From the NCBI GenBank assembly GCA_016934035.1, contig JAFGTP010000023.1, positions 56,673-120,672 on the forward strand: 64,000 bases of DNA. The letters are read 5' to 3'. The translations under genes were made by a program, and so were the position numbers. Below, one piece after another: positions 19,231 to 28,352 of this stretch. This DNA comes from Fidelibacterota bacterium (GTDB lineage: Bacteria; Fidelibacterota; UBA2242; JAFGTP01). Under the pieces are notes generated by a model. It saw nothing but the letters and a program-made list of their open reading frames with translations. It searched no databases and was not told where the DNA came from. Position 1 is the first letter of the stretch; each line of letters begins with the position of its first letter.

Positions 19231-21360
19231 TTATAACATTATATTGGCATCAGCGACAAAACAGCCTTTGCCTTTTTCCAGTACGATTAAGGGATTGATA
19301 TCCAATTCTTTGATTTGGGGACAATCAACGGCTAGTTGGCCCAGTCGAATAAGGGTGTTTTGCAAGGCATCGACATCGGCTGGTTCAATTCCACGAGTGC
19401 CATGCAGCATCTTGGAAGATTTGGTCTCTTCGATGATTTCAGACGCCACATTTTTATCGATTGGGGCCACTCTGAAACTGACATCTTTAAAAACCTCCAC
19501 AAAAATTCCACCCAGTCCATACATGATGAAGGGTCCAAAAGCGGGGTCACGCTTGATCCCGAGAATGACTTCCTGGCCTTTAGGGACCATTTTTTCAACC
19601 AAAATTCCATCGATTTTTGCGTCGGGCCTGAATTTGGTAACATGATGCATGATACTTTCGTAGGCATCCTTTGTTTCTTTTTCAGTATGCAGGTCAATGA
19701 CCACACCTTTAACATCGAATTTATGCGTAATATCTTCGGACATGATTTTTAATACTACCGGAAAACCAATATCGACAGCTACTTTAGCGGCTTCTTCAGC
19801 CGATGTCACCAGTTTGCGTTCCGGTACCGGGATACCATAGGTTTCCAGCACCCTGTCAGCTTCATTTTCCGGTAAGATTTTTTTCCCTTTCTTGATCGCA
19901 TCATCAATGATTTTTCGGGCGGATTCCTTATCCACATCATTGTAAAGTTCGGTGCGGTCGATTTCATTGAGTTTATGGTTCTCAAATTTATAAGCCGTTG
20001 CAAAAGATTTGCACATGGATTCTGGTAGTGAATAATGGGGAATTTTATTTCTCTGCAGAATATCAATACCGGAAGCAACATCGGCTTCACCCATAAAAGA
20101 TGCATATAAGGGTTTGTCATACTGTTCCGCAACATTGACAATTTCTGTGGCAATCGTGTCTATATCGGTCATGGACTGCGGTGTCAGAATCACAAAAGCT
20201 CCGTCGACATTGACATCCTTTAAAGCCTGCGAAAGAGCAACTTTGTAGCGGTCAGCACGAGCGTCACCAATGACATCAACCGGGTTTTTAATATTGGCTG
20301 TCTTAGGCAAATATTTTTTAAAAACAGCTGTAGTCTGATCGGAAAACTTTGCCAATTCCAAACCTTCGTGGATAGCAGCATCTGTCGTGAGTACACCCGG
20401 ACCGCCGGCGTTTGTAATAATTGCTATATTATTACTTTTTGGCATGGGTTGATAGGCCATGGCAATGGCCTTGTTAAACATTTCCTCAATATTATTACAG
20501 CGAATGATGCCAGCTTGTTTGAAAGCAGCATCGGTAACCAGATCTGAACCGGCCAAAGAGCCTGTATGAGAAGCGGCGGCAGAGGCGCCTTCATCAGTTC
20601 TTCCTGATTTGATTGCCAGGATTGGTTTGCCTGTATCTTTGATGATTTCCCTGGCGACATCCATCAGTTCCCGTCCTTTGCTGACCTCTTCAAGATACAT
20701 GAGGATGACTTTGGTTTTTGGATCGTCCTTCAGATATCTGAGAAGATCTATTTCATTGATGTCGGCTTTATTGCCAAAACTAATGAATTTTGAAAAACCG
20801 ATATGTTTTGCCTGAGCATAATCCAGCACAGCAGTACACAGAGCTCCGCTTTGAGATAGAAATCCAATGGTGCCTTCTTCGGGCATTTTTCGAGCAAACG
20901 AAGCATTGAGCATAGATTTTGGATCCGTATTGATGACCCCAAGGCAATTCGGACCGATAAAGTTTATATCATATTTGTCAGCAATTTCGAGGATCTTCTG
21001 TTCTTTTTCAATCCCTTTTCCACCTACTTCCCGAAATCCGGCAGATATGATGATAACCGATTTTACGCCTTTATTTCCACATTGCTCCAGCGCCATATCG
21101 GCAACGGAACTGGGAAAAACAATGATAGCCAGATCGATAGGGTCATCGATATCAACGATATACTTATAGCATTTAGCGCCTGCGATAAATTTTTCTTTCG
21201 GACTGACAGGATAGACAATACCCTGAAAATCCGCCTTTAGAATATTGTGAATAATGTCATGGGGAACAGTACCCGGCACCTTGGTTGCACCGACAACAGC
21301 GACTGATTCTGGATAAAATATTTTTTCCATGTGTTCCCGAAGATGGCTTTTTGGTGACAT
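19231..21360 (-). CDS. Acyl-CoA synthetase, NDP-forming (fused alpha and beta subunits)
   Basis: A 709-residue enzyme that interconverts acyl-CoA plus ADP and phosphate with acid, CoA and ATP, giving substrate-level phosphorylation in fermentation. The domains in order are a CoA-binding Rossmann domain (about 8-140, [17 protein letters not shown]), a succinyl-CoA-ligase-like domain (155-290, with the phosphohistidine candidate His265 in [10 protein letters not shown]), a second ligase domain (300-460), and an ATP-grasp domain (about 485-709). The fused order is the usual bacterial form. It lies 16 bases after the acyl carrier protein gene, an unusual pairing. Confidence 0.92.
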   Translation of the reverse strand: MSPKSHLREHMEKIFYPESVAVVGATKVPGTVPHDIIHNILKADFQGIVYPVSPKEKFIAGAKCYKYIVDIDDPIDLAIIVFPSSVADMALEQCGNKGVKSVIIISAGFREVGGKGIEKEQKILEIADKYDINFIGPNCLGVINTDPKSMLNASFARKMPEEGTIGFLSQSGALCTAVLDYAQAKHIGFSKFISFGNKADINEIDLLRYLKDDPKTKVILMYLEEVSKGRELMDVAREIIKDTGKPILAIKSGRTDEGASAAASHTGSLAGSDLVTDAAFKQAGIIRCNNIEEMFNKAIAMAYQPMPKSNNIAIITNAGGPGVLTTDAAIHEGLELAKFSDQTTAVFKKYLPKTANIKNPVDVIGDARADRYKVALSQALKDVNVDGAFVILTPQSMTDIDTIATEIVNVAEQYDKPLYASFMGEADVASGIDILQRNKIPHYSLPESMCKSFATAYKFENHKLNEIDRTELYNDVDKESARKIIDDAIKKGKKILPENEADRVLETYGIPVPERKLVTSAEEAAKVAVDIGFPVVLKIMSEDITHKFDVKGVVIDLHTEKETKDAYESIMHHVTKFRPDAKIDGILVEKMVPKGQEVILGIKRDPAFGPFIMYGLGGIFVEVFKDVSFRVAPIDKNVASEIIEETKSSKMLHGTRGIEPADVDALQNTLIRLGQLAVDCPQIKELDINPLIVLEKGKGCFVADANIML

Positions 21361-21376
21361 TGGCTAAACCTTTCTT

Positions 21377-21616
21377 TTATAGGTAGGTTGAAATAAAATC
21401 TGCAGCATCGGAGACACTTTGGATTTCCAGGGCTTTGTCCTCATCCATTTCTATATCAAATTCCTCCTCAAAACCGGCAATCAATTCAAGGCTTTGGGCG
21501 GAATCGGCCCCCAAATCAAAGATGAAATTTGCATCATCACCAATTTCGTCGATATTCATTTTTAAAACTTCGGAAATAACCTTCTTGACTCTTTCTTTGA
21601 CATTGTCATTTGACAT
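21377..21616 (-). CDS. acpP: Acyl carrier protein
   Basis: A 79-residue acidic ACP. The phosphopantetheine attachment site is Ser39 in DLGADSAQSLEL. The residue after Ser is Ala rather than the near-universal Leu of DSL, and the next positions are QS. The rest (EEEFDIEMDEDKALEIQSVSDAADFI) is typical. The start has a perfect AGGAGG seven bases upstream. It heads the operon with the acyl-CoA synthetase and nagB rather than with fab genes, so it may be a specialised carrier. Confidence 0.92.
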   Translation of the reverse strand: MSNDNVKERVKKVISEVLKMNIDEIGDDANFIFDLGADSAQSLELIAGFEEEFDIEMDEDKALEIQSVSDAADFISTYL

Positions 21617-22022
21617 AAGTTGAACCTCCTAAATTTGATAATATTTTAAACGTGCACACTTATACAGTAAATTTAATTATATAAAAAAGCAAGAATTAAA
21701 AATTTTTTTTAACAACGTTTTTGAATTAATAAAATAAAAATTAAAAAACTCCGTCGATAAAAGATTTGTTTGGTTAAATTTTAATTCGGTCGGTTTACTA
21801 ACTAATTTTAAACAATTGATTCTATAGAATTTAAAATGATAAATTTTTTTAGTATCCAACGATTGAATTCTTTATCATTTTAATTTTACAAAAATTCAAA
21901 TTGATGTTTTAGGTAGTCGCCCAACAGTATTTTTTTTCAAAAGTTACAAGGGGCTCGGCCCACCCTTTATTTTTTTGAACTGTTGCTAAATAATAGATTT
22001 AATGATAGGTGCCGGTACTATT
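21617..22022. other. Long AT-rich intergenic region
   Basis: About 400 bases between the putative outer-membrane protein gene and acpP, both on the minus strand. It must hold the acpP promoter and the 3' end of the upstream operon. Most is A/T homopolymer-rich with no convincing ORF. The nested inverted repeat at 21922-21985 is described separately. No tRNA or riboswitch was recognised. Confidence 0.6.
21922..21985 (-). terminator. Nested inverted repeat, probable terminator of the serpin-region operon
   Basis: Outer arms CAACAGT (21922-21928) and ACTGTTG (21979-21985), middle arms TTCAAAA and TTTTGAA, and inner arms AAGGG (21948-21952) and CCCTT (21963-21967) around a G/C-rich centre. It lies 37 bases past the stop of the minus-strand gene at 22023, so a terminator or mRNA 3'-end structure is the simplest reading. 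Confidence 0.45.
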
Positions 22023-23822
22023 TCAAAACTTAAATTCCAGACCAAATTTCCAGTTGCCAATATTTAAAAGATCAGAATCAGTATTATAATATCTATATTC
22101 ATTTCCTTTGGATACAAACAGGTCATTGAATAAAACAAAAAAGGTGATATTTTCAGAAAAATCTCCTTCAACATAAGCTCTGAAGAGAATTCGATCAATG
22201 GATTCTTTTTCAGGAGTGCCTTTGTACAACTCATTTTGATGCTTGTTAATTTCCTCATCATTACTCACCAAAAGATAGGAATAATATTTAATAAGCACGG
22301 ATTCAGTGGCTTCCCGATCCCCGATGATCTTTGTCAAGGTTGTACGGAGCCGCCAACCATTTTTTGAATGAAAAACAAAACTCACTGGAATTTTCAGATT
22401 TCTGATAGTTTCAGTCCGATTGAATTTTAAGTCTGTATTTTGGTCCTGTTGGCGCCATTGGTATAATTCGGAGAAATTGTCACTTTTACGTTGGTCCAGT
22501 GAATTTTCAACCACTTCTTTGTCACTGTAATATTGTTGATAAATAATACCCAGACTAAAGTTTTTTTTGGGATTTTCATTTTGTAATGCCAGGCCGATGG
22601 TGTACCTGGACTGGTCCCGAATGCCGTCGCCTGTACGGTTTTCATGGCTGCCGGATTGATTTTCGTAAAAATAGTATTTCAGATTATAATTATCATAATG
22701 ACTGCTATGATAATAAGCCGTATCCTGGGACTGGCCGTTGTTGGAAATATCGGTTTGATTCAATAAATATTCAACACGGTAAAGAAGATTGAAATTTTGG
22801 ATGACATGAGAACCATTGATGGAAATAAATCCTGTATTTCCTGTATTCTTCCAGTTTTCCTGGTGTAGGGAACTGTTACTGTTTTTATAGAAGCATTCAT
22901 AATCCAGATAGTCTTCCTGATCATGATAATAATAGGAGGTATCGACTCGCAGTCTCTGCTGTTTGTCTGATCCTGTTATCCAGCCGCCACTGAATCCAAT
23001 ACGGTCAAATTCATTTTCATAATTCACACCGAAAGTTGCTTCATATTGATTGATTTTATTATTCCTGGTATCGGTGTTGTCATAGTAATTTTCATAGTCC
23101 GTTTCATCGTCATTATTCCGTTGGAAACTTCTGTAATCTCCATCGACATGGTCTGAAAAGAAAGAAAATTTGATACCTGCGGAAATATCCTGTGACATTT
23201 TCAAAGCCGAAAGCATACTGAGTTTATGGGATAATTTGCTTTTGGTATCATCACCGGCAGCCATGATTTCCGGGACCTGTATCACAGCTTCGTCCATTGC
23301 CCGTTCATTAAAAGCATCATATCCATATTGATATCCACCATAGCTGTAATTTTCATAATAATTCCCGGTATATTTGATCAGTTCGTAGGAAAATGCAAAA
23401 TTTGCAGGGATTTTTTCGGCCTGAAAAGCGCTGGCAATTCTGAAAAGTGGAGATATTTCCTGATGGATAGTCCTCTGATAATAAGGCGGAACGAACATGC
23501 AATTATCGGCATAATTATAAAAGGGAAAAATTGATGAATAGGCTGGTTCCAGTGGTTTCTGGTTTGCAAAATCAATTTGGAACAAGGCATGGGTCACATC
23601 AGCTAACAAAGCCGGATTGAAACTCATATTGGACAATATATCTGAATATAATCCTGTCATTTCCTCGCCAAGGCTTTCCATCTCTGGGGTAATGGATCTG
23701 ATGGGCATCAAAAAACCGGGATTCTCTTCATAGGCTTTGTCCAGTAAATAATGTCCCCAATAACCATATTGGCCGTAACAAAACACAGCAATCATCAATA
23801 ATGCCAAGGTGATTTTTTTCAT
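22023..23822 (-). CDS. Predicted outer-membrane beta-barrel protein
   Basis: A 599-residue protein with a signal peptide (MKKITLALLMIAVFCYG). Alternating aromatic/polar strands run through residues 200-599 (for example RIGFSGGWITGSDKQQRLRV, RYTIGLALQNENPKKNFSLGIIYQQYYSDKE). It ends in GNWKFGLEFKF, a terminal strand finishing in Phe as expected for BAM-inserted barrels. It is rich in Tyr, Asn and Asp. I do not recognise the family. It is the last gene of the serpin/lipoprotein array, seven bases after a small secreted-protein gene. Confidence 0.65.
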   Translation of the reverse strand: MKKITLALLMIAVFCYGQYGYWGHYLLDKAYEENPGFLMPIRSITPEMESLGEEMTGLYSDILSNMSFNPALLADVTHALFQIDFANQKPLEPAYSSIFPFYNYADNCMFVPPYYQRTIHQEISPLFRIASAFQAEKIPANFAFSYELIKYTGNYYENYSYGGYQYGYDAFNERAMDEAVIQVPEIMAAGDDTKSKLSHKLSMLSALKMSQDISAGIKFSFFSDHVDGDYRSFQRNNDDETDYENYYDNTDTRNNKINQYEATFGVNYENEFDRIGFSGGWITGSDKQQRLRVDTSYYYHDQEDYLDYECFYKNSNSSLHQENWKNTGNTGFISINGSHVIQNFNLLYRVEYLLNQTDISNNGQSQDTAYYHSSHYDNYNLKYYFYENQSGSHENRTGDGIRDQSRYTIGLALQNENPKKNFSLGIIYQQYYSDKEVVENSLDQRKSDNFSELYQWRQQDQNTDLKFNRTETIRNLKIPVSFVFHSKNGWRLRTTLTKIIGDREATESVLIKYYSYLLVSNDEEINKHQNELYKGTPEKESIDRILFRAYVEGDFSENITFFVLFNDLFVSKGNEYRYYNTDSDLLNIGNWKFGLEFKF

Positions 23823-23829
23823 AATTTCC

Positions 23830-24186
23830 TCATTTGATTAAAATAAATTTAGATTTCATATCATCCATGTCAACTTCACCAGGGCAATTCCAATAATAAA
23901 TCCCATTATTTTTTCCTTTTGCCCAACCTAAAACATTGCTGGAATCTACTATTACATCATCGAAGGGATCCAACTTTTGGGTCCAGTGACATATAGGACC
24001 ATTCCAATCTATTAAAGCCATTACATTTTCTTCCATGGGAAAATAGGCAATGGTATCCTGGGTCTGATTATTTATTTTTATGCCATTGTTGGTCTGGTTC
24101 AAATATACATACCCGGGATTTTTCGTCATTTCACACTGGCATATTATTAAGAGCATCAAAATATATAAGAATAATTTAATCTTCAT
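23830..24186 (-). CDS. Small secreted protein, probable lipoprotein, unknown function
   Basis: About 118 residues starting MKIKLFLYILMLLIICQCEM, a hydrophobic signal ending in a cysteine pair that could be lipidated, although the lipobox is not classical. The frame is open further upstream, but that part lies inside the preceding gene, so the ATG at 24186 (or 24189) is preferred. The rest has NPGYVYLNQTNNGIKINNQ and a Trp/Cys-containing segment (DWNGPICHWTQK; YYWNCPGEVD). No family was recognised. It overlaps the upstream lipoprotein gene by 11 bases. Confidence 0.6.
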   Translation of the reverse strand: MKIKLFLYILMLLIICQCEMTKNPGYVYLNQTNNGIKINNQTQDTIAYFPMEENVMALIDWNGPICHWTQKLDPFDDVIVDSSNVLGWAKGKNNGIYYWNCPGEVDMDDMKSKFILIK

Positions 24187-24610
24187 CATAATACTCTGCT
24201 TTGAAATTTCCTCCATCTGTCCATCCCATATAGGACAAGTACATCCATTTACCAATGATCTTTCCATCGTGATAAATTCCATTGAGAAAAATATTGTGGT
24301 CCACCCATCCCGGATGAAGATTGATGGAAAGGCTGTCATCTTTTAATGTTCCGATTAAGTGGCCGGCGCCAGTATGGGGATGGTCTGCCCAATCAGATTT
24401 TTTGGCTTTTACATTCCAATGGCCTTTGAAATGCATAGGATCATCAAATTCCAGTTGAATAGTACCTTCTAAAACCTTTACATCTGTTGAATCACAGGCT
24501 GAATATTGATAGATGCCGGCCTGAAATTCCTCAAGGCCGGGATTGCTTGTTGTACTGCTATGGCAGGCACTAATCAAAATTGAAGAGAATAAAATGAGGT
24601 ATAATTTCAT
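24176..24610 (-). CDS. Small lipoprotein, unknown function
   Basis: A 144-residue protein with a classical lipobox (LISAC, Cys16). The mature part is beta-rich (GTIQLEFDDPMHFKGHWNVKA; HLIGTLKDDSLSINLHPG; NGIYHDGKIIGKWMYLSYMGW) and resembles a small lipocalin-like or beta-sandwich barrel with several Trp and His. No family was assigned. It starts directly after the stop of the first serpin gene (0-base gap) and overlaps the next gene by 11 bases. Confidence 0.65.
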   Translation of the reverse strand: MKLYLILFSSILISACHSSTTSNPGLEEFQAGIYQYSACDSTDVKVLEGTIQLEFDDPMHFKGHWNVKAKKSDWADHPHTGAGHLIGTLKDDSLSINLHPGWVDHNIFLNGIYHDGKIIGKWMYLSYMGWTDGGNFKAEYYDED

Positions 24611-25837
24611 CTATTTTTCCAAATCAGTGATTTTTCCAATAAACAGGATTGTGCCGTTTTCCCGCTCACGTATCGCCAGCAGGAAGGGGCGATCGATTTT
24701 CATGACAATTTCATCGGGCATGACGCTGGTAATTCGCATACCGACTGAAGTCACGGCAGCTGCTTCCGAGCCTTCTTCATCAATCTTCAAATAGGTCTTA
24801 TGCATCACTTCATCGATGACCAGGTTTCTGCCTGTTTCCGCATTTATTCCGGTAAAATCTGAGAGCATACCCTCAAAGGCTGATTTCATTCCCATAGAAT
24901 GTAGTATTTGGGATAACTCTCTTTTGTATTCCAGTTCAAATTTTGGGAGATAAAGTTCTACTTCTTTTTTACCGGCGTTGCTGAGATAATTATACCAATC
25001 GGATACTGTTAGCGATCGATTCAAATCAGTGAGGTTATGGCCAACTTTGGGCAGAATTATGGTTAGGCTAAATTTTTCGTTGCTGTAAGGGAGGTCAATC
25101 AATTGGAATTGATCATTTTCGGCATAATTGAAATTTTCTTTCTGGTACATCATATCAATTCGTTTAGTACTGCCAGACTGACAATAGAAATTATCTTCAA
25201 AAGTGCTGGATTTCTTAAATTTACGGGTCCAGTCTCCTTTGAAATATAACGCATTAATCAAATACATGATCACATCACCGGGGATTTCATCGATAATGGT
25301 TTCGATTTTGTTATGCGTGGCTTCAGCGACCCAATCGTTGATGACTTCAGCAGCCTCTGTCTGGCTGAAATCCAAATTATCTATTTCCGCATGAAAATAG
25401 GCGATGTTTATATTAAGAAATTCCGGTTCAACCGAAAACCCCTCCCGCACCCAGATGGAATTGGCGATTTCCAGTTTTACCTGATCATCCAGTTTGGGCA
25501 GCAGGGTAATCATTTTATGATAATATTCATTAATTTCCTGATCTGAATGACCTGAAAGTCCCAGCATTTGTGCAATTTCAGTTTTTGTATCACCAACAGC
25601 ACCATTGTAAACCATTCCTAAAGCCATGGAAACACTGAGGGGTGAAATGAAAAGGTTTCCTTCTTCTTCGAGGCTGAGTTTATTAAACAGATTAAAGGTA
25701 AAGACATTGTCGGTGGCTGCCAGTTCCTTTTGAAGGCCTGAGAGGTTTAAGCAGACCTCTTTTTTATCGGGGTCTGTAGAAAATTCACAGGCCAGTAAAA
25801 AAGTAAAAAGTGTTAATAAAATAAGCATATTTTTCAT
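24611..25837 (-). CDS. Lipoprotein serpin (serine protease inhibitor), copy A
   Basis: A 408-residue serpin with a lipoprotein signal (FTFLLAC, Cys17). Serpin landmarks are NVFTFNLFNKLS, ISPLSVSMALGMVYNGA, NSIWVREGF, YLINALYFKGDW, DLPYSNEKFSLTIILP and the C-terminal DRPFLLAIRE...ILFIGKI. The reactive-centre hinge (EEGSEAAAVT, from about residue 354) has the small-residue pattern of inhibitory serpins. The loop is about three residues longer than that of alpha-1-antitrypsin, so the P1 residue is uncertain. It is expected to trap proteases at the cell surface. It is more divergent than copies B and C. Confidence 0.93.
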   Translation of the reverse strand: MKNMLILLTLFTFLLACEFSTDPDKKEVCLNLSGLQKELAATDNVFTFNLFNKLSLEEEGNLFISPLSVSMALGMVYNGAVGDTKTEIAQMLGLSGHSDQEINEYYHKMITLLPKLDDQVKLEIANSIWVREGFSVEPEFLNINIAYFHAEIDNLDFSQTEAAEVINDWVAEATHNKIETIIDEIPGDVIMYLINALYFKGDWTRKFKKSSTFEDNFYCQSGSTKRIDMMYQKENFNYAENDQFQLIDLPYSNEKFSLTIILPKVGHNLTDLNRSLTVSDWYNYLSNAGKKEVELYLPKFELEYKRELSQILHSMGMKSAFEGMLSDFTGINAETGRNLVIDEVMHKTYLKIDEEGSEAAAVTSVGMRITSVMPDEIVMKIDRPFLLAIRERENGTILFIGKITDLEK

Positions 25838-25865
25838 CTTTTATCCTTTCTTTATGATAAATTAT

Positions 25866-26414
25866 TTAACCTGGCAACCAGCCAACTCTGACATTCCAAA
25901 AAATAATTTGGTCAAAAACAATGGGCAAGTTTTCCTCATGATTAAACAATTGGAGATTTTCTATTTTAATAGTCACGTAGTAGGAACTTTTCCATACCCG
26001 ATCGATAATAGGATAATTTTCAGAAACTGAATAAGATAGCGATCCGGAAATTGAAGCATATTTTTTCGGCTTACCAAGATTCATGGGAACTGCATCATCG
26101 CAATGGTGAAAGTAAATGCTATCCGGGCTGTTTCCTGCAACTTCCAGGACAACGCGAACATTTGGATTGTCTTGACACAAATTAATATTATGGCACCTTT
26201 CGGTCAATTCCAGGTTTCTTCCATCGAGGAAAACCGTTAACAATCTCAAACTGTCAATAGGTTGGTAGACATAAATATTTCCACAACCATGACTTTCAGC
26301 AATCACGTCAGGTTCAGCAATAGTATCCGGATAGGTGTAATCTGTCTGGTTTGGTCCATAGCAATGAAGAAAAATGATTAGAAATAAAAATATATCCAGG
26401 AAACCGATTTTCAT
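25866..26414 (-). CDS. Secreted or lipid-anchored protein, unknown function
   Basis: A 182-residue protein with an N-terminal hydrophobic signal (MKIGFLDIFLFLIIFLHC) that may be lipidated at Cys18, although the preceding residues are not a classical lipobox. The mature part has four further cysteines (HGCGN, ERCHNINLCQ, HHCDD) that could form disulfides. Its second half is predicted beta-rich. No family was recognised. It lies in the lipoprotein run between serpin A and two small lipoproteins. Confidence 0.55.
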   Translation of the reverse strand: MKIGFLDIFLFLIIFLHCYGPNQTDYTYPDTIAEPDVIAESHGCGNIYVYQPIDSLRLLTVFLDGRNLELTERCHNINLCQDNPNVRVVLEVAGNSPDSIYFHHCDDAVPMNLGKPKKYASISGSLSYSVSENYPIIDRVWKSSYYVTIKIENLQLFNHEENLPIVFDQIIFWNVRVGWLPG

Positions 26415-26417
26415 TGT

Positions 26418-26783
26418 TTATTCTCCATAAAATCCCAATGATGTATCTCTCAAATGCCTGGTGACTTTGAACATATCACCAATCAAGGTATAATAATAAT
26501 TGGTGTCAGCAATAAAATCTCCCTGGACAATTTTATTATTATGGAGCGGTATGGAACTCATGACAGGCAGATAGAGTTTGCCATGGAGCTGCTCCACGGC
26601 TTTTACGAATTTTTCTCTTCCACTGTGTATATCTTTAATTTTAAACCCCGCCTCACCACCAATGATTTCAGGATAAATAATAAACTCCTTTTCTGAAGAA
26701 ATTTCAGGTTTTGTTGAGTTTTTTTCGCAACTCAGGAAAAACCAGAATGCAACCAATGTTAATAAAAGAATTATTCTCCCCAT
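26418..26783 (-). CDS. Small lipoprotein, unknown function
   Basis: A 121-residue protein with a good lipobox (FFLSC, Cys19). The short mature domain (EFIIYPEIIGGEAGFKIKDI...YLPVMSSIPLHNNKIVQGDFIADTNYYYTLIGDMFKV) looks like a small beta domain. No family was recognised. Its start overlaps the end of the upstream lipoprotein gene by 13 bases, and the next gene follows after three bases, which indicates co-translation. Confidence 0.6.
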   Translation of the reverse strand: MGRIILLLTLVAFWFFLSCEKNSTKPEISSEKEFIIYPEIIGGEAGFKIKDIHSGREKFVKAVEQLHGKLYLPVMSSIPLHNNKIVQGDFIADTNYYYTLIGDMFKVTRHLRDTSLGFYGE

Positions 26784-27295
26784 GGATAGCCTTTTCTTGG
26801 AAAAGTGACAAGTCCTTCATTTTTTTCGTTCAATCCCAAAATAAAGGTAATGGTTTTATTCCCCTCAGGCAGATAAGGCTCGGCAAAGGTAAAACAATAG
26901 TTACCCGGCTGAATATCATCGATGACAATTTTCAGATCATAGAGACAATTGCAACGGCAACTGGCTTCGGATTCAAATTCCTCGATGATTATATCACCAT
27001 TATCCTCGGTAATTTCAGTAAATATAATTCCCGGACAGCAATTGAAACCGGCATTGATATGGGTCATTTCAAGTTTTGATTTTCCATCATAATGGTATTC
27101 GATTCCGGCCAAGGTGTCCGGCAATGTCTCTTTGATTTTTGACAAGCCAGTGCGCTTATTCAGATATTTGCAGTTTGAAAAGGATTCGACTTCTCCGAAA
27201 ATTTCAGGCTTGCTGTGGGTGTTGGATTCACAGGAAATGATCCATAATATGATTAATCCTGTAATTAACAGCATGAATCTGATTGATTTTTTCAT
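26771..27295 (-). CDS. Cysteine-rich lipoprotein, unknown function
   Basis: A 174-residue protein with lipobox WIISC (Cys22). The mature part contains FNCCPG, ASCRCNCLYDL and NYCFTF cysteines, spaced as in a disulfide- or metal-stabilised domain, then the beta-like segment NKTITFILGLNE. No family was recognised. It begins three bases after the propeller gene and overlaps the following lipoprotein gene. Confidence 0.6.
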   Translation of the reverse strand: MKKSIRFMLLITGLIILWIISCESNTHSKPEIFGEVESFSNCKYLNKRTGLSKIKETLPDTLAGIEYHYDGKSKLEMTHINAGFNCCPGIIFTEITEDNGDIIIEEFESEASCRCNCLYDLKIVIDDIQPGNYCFTFAEPYLPEGNKTITFILGLNEKNEGLVTFPRKGYPWGE

Positions 27296-27298
27296 TTT

Positions 27299-28273
27299 TT
27301 ACTCCCTGATTTCTAATAAATATATCCCGTCTGAAGTTCCCAGCCAGATATTTCCCCGGCTGTCTTCGCACAAGTCCCAGACGGCCCGGCCGATTTTGAT
27401 AAAATTCCAAGAATCTCCGTCAAAATAGAACAGGTCATGGGCGCTGCAAATCCAGATAAGACCACGACTGTCGGAGATCATTTTCCAAGGATGAAATATG
27501 TTCTCTATCATTATTCTGGGATTTTTCGCTGTCCACTTATTGCCATTATATATCATGATTTTTGGCATTTCTTCGGTATAAGCCATGCTGGAAATACTAT
27601 AATCGCAAGTAAGCCATATATGATCATTTTTATCAATAGCAATATTCTGGCAATTATAAAGTTGGTCATTTTCAAATTTTTCGCATTCCTGATCATTAAT
27701 TTTATATAAAAATCTGCCAACACTTAGCCAAAGATTGTTTTGGGAATCCACTTTCATTCCTTGGGCAAATAAATAAACAACATCGAAATATTCCGGTTTA
27801 TAGGTGTTATGAGTTTCATGATTTAATTTTGTCAATCCATTTTGGCCAGCATACCAAATATTGTTTTCTTTATCCACTTCGACATCAAAAATATTTCCTC
27901 TCACAGCAGCCTTTGTGCTGTCATAGAGTTTGAATTCGCCAGCGGAATATTCCATCAAACCGCAATTGGTTCCAAACCACAGATTTCCTTTGGTATCTGA
28001 TTCGATATCATAGATCGCAATGTTATCAGACAGTTTTGAATTTTCGGAATGGAATTCAAGAATTTCATCATCCAGTTTGTAAAGATGATACCCGGCGCTA
28101 AACCAGAGATTGCCCTGCGGGTCAAATTCCAATGCCCGGACAAAAGGTGTTTCAAAGATCAGTTGCGGCTCATGGGATATATTATAATTTACTGAATTTG
28201 AATCGCAGGAACACAAAAGGATCACTAACAGACAAAAAAATGAGGAGAAGAGGTTTAATTTTCTGTTCATCAA
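27299..28273 (-). CDS. Seven-repeat beta-propeller lipoprotein
   Basis: A 324-residue protein with lipobox LLCSC (Cys24 counted from the first Met). Seven repeats of the two-component-regulator-propeller type are visible: GNLWFSAGYHLYKL, GNLWFGTNCGLMEY, NNIWYAGQNGLTKL, NNLWLSVGRFLYKI, DHIWLTCDYSISSM, GLIWICSAHDLFYF and GNIWLGTSDGIYLL. This fits one complete seven-bladed propeller with no attached kinase. In hybrid sensors the same repeats sense extracellular glycans; here it is a free surface protein, so ligand binding is a reasonable guess. It sits between serpin B and the small lipoproteins. Confidence 0.8.
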   Translation of the reverse strand: MMNRKLNLFSSFFCLLVILLCSCDSNSVNYNISHEPQLIFETPFVRALEFDPQGNLWFSAGYHLYKLDDEILEFHSENSKLSDNIAIYDIESDTKGNLWFGTNCGLMEYSAGEFKLYDSTKAAVRGNIFDVEVDKENNIWYAGQNGLTKLNHETHNTYKPEYFDVVYLFAQGMKVDSQNNLWLSVGRFLYKINDQECEKFENDQLYNCQNIAIDKNDHIWLTCDYSISSMAYTEEMPKIMIYNGNKWTAKNPRIMIENIFHPWKMISDSRGLIWICSAHDLFYFDGDSWNFIKIGRAVWDLCEDSRGNIWLGTSDGIYLLEIRE

Positions 28274-28352
28274 TATCCACCTTTGAGCGTCGGCAGGGGT
28301 TGATGGGCCGTAACATTACTGACCCTTACTTTTTTGATTAATAATATATTCA

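Noticed and set aside
24187..24339. N-terminal extension of the small secreted protein at 23830
   Set aside because: The extension lies within the preceding lipoprotein gene in another frame, and the signal peptide begins only at 24186.
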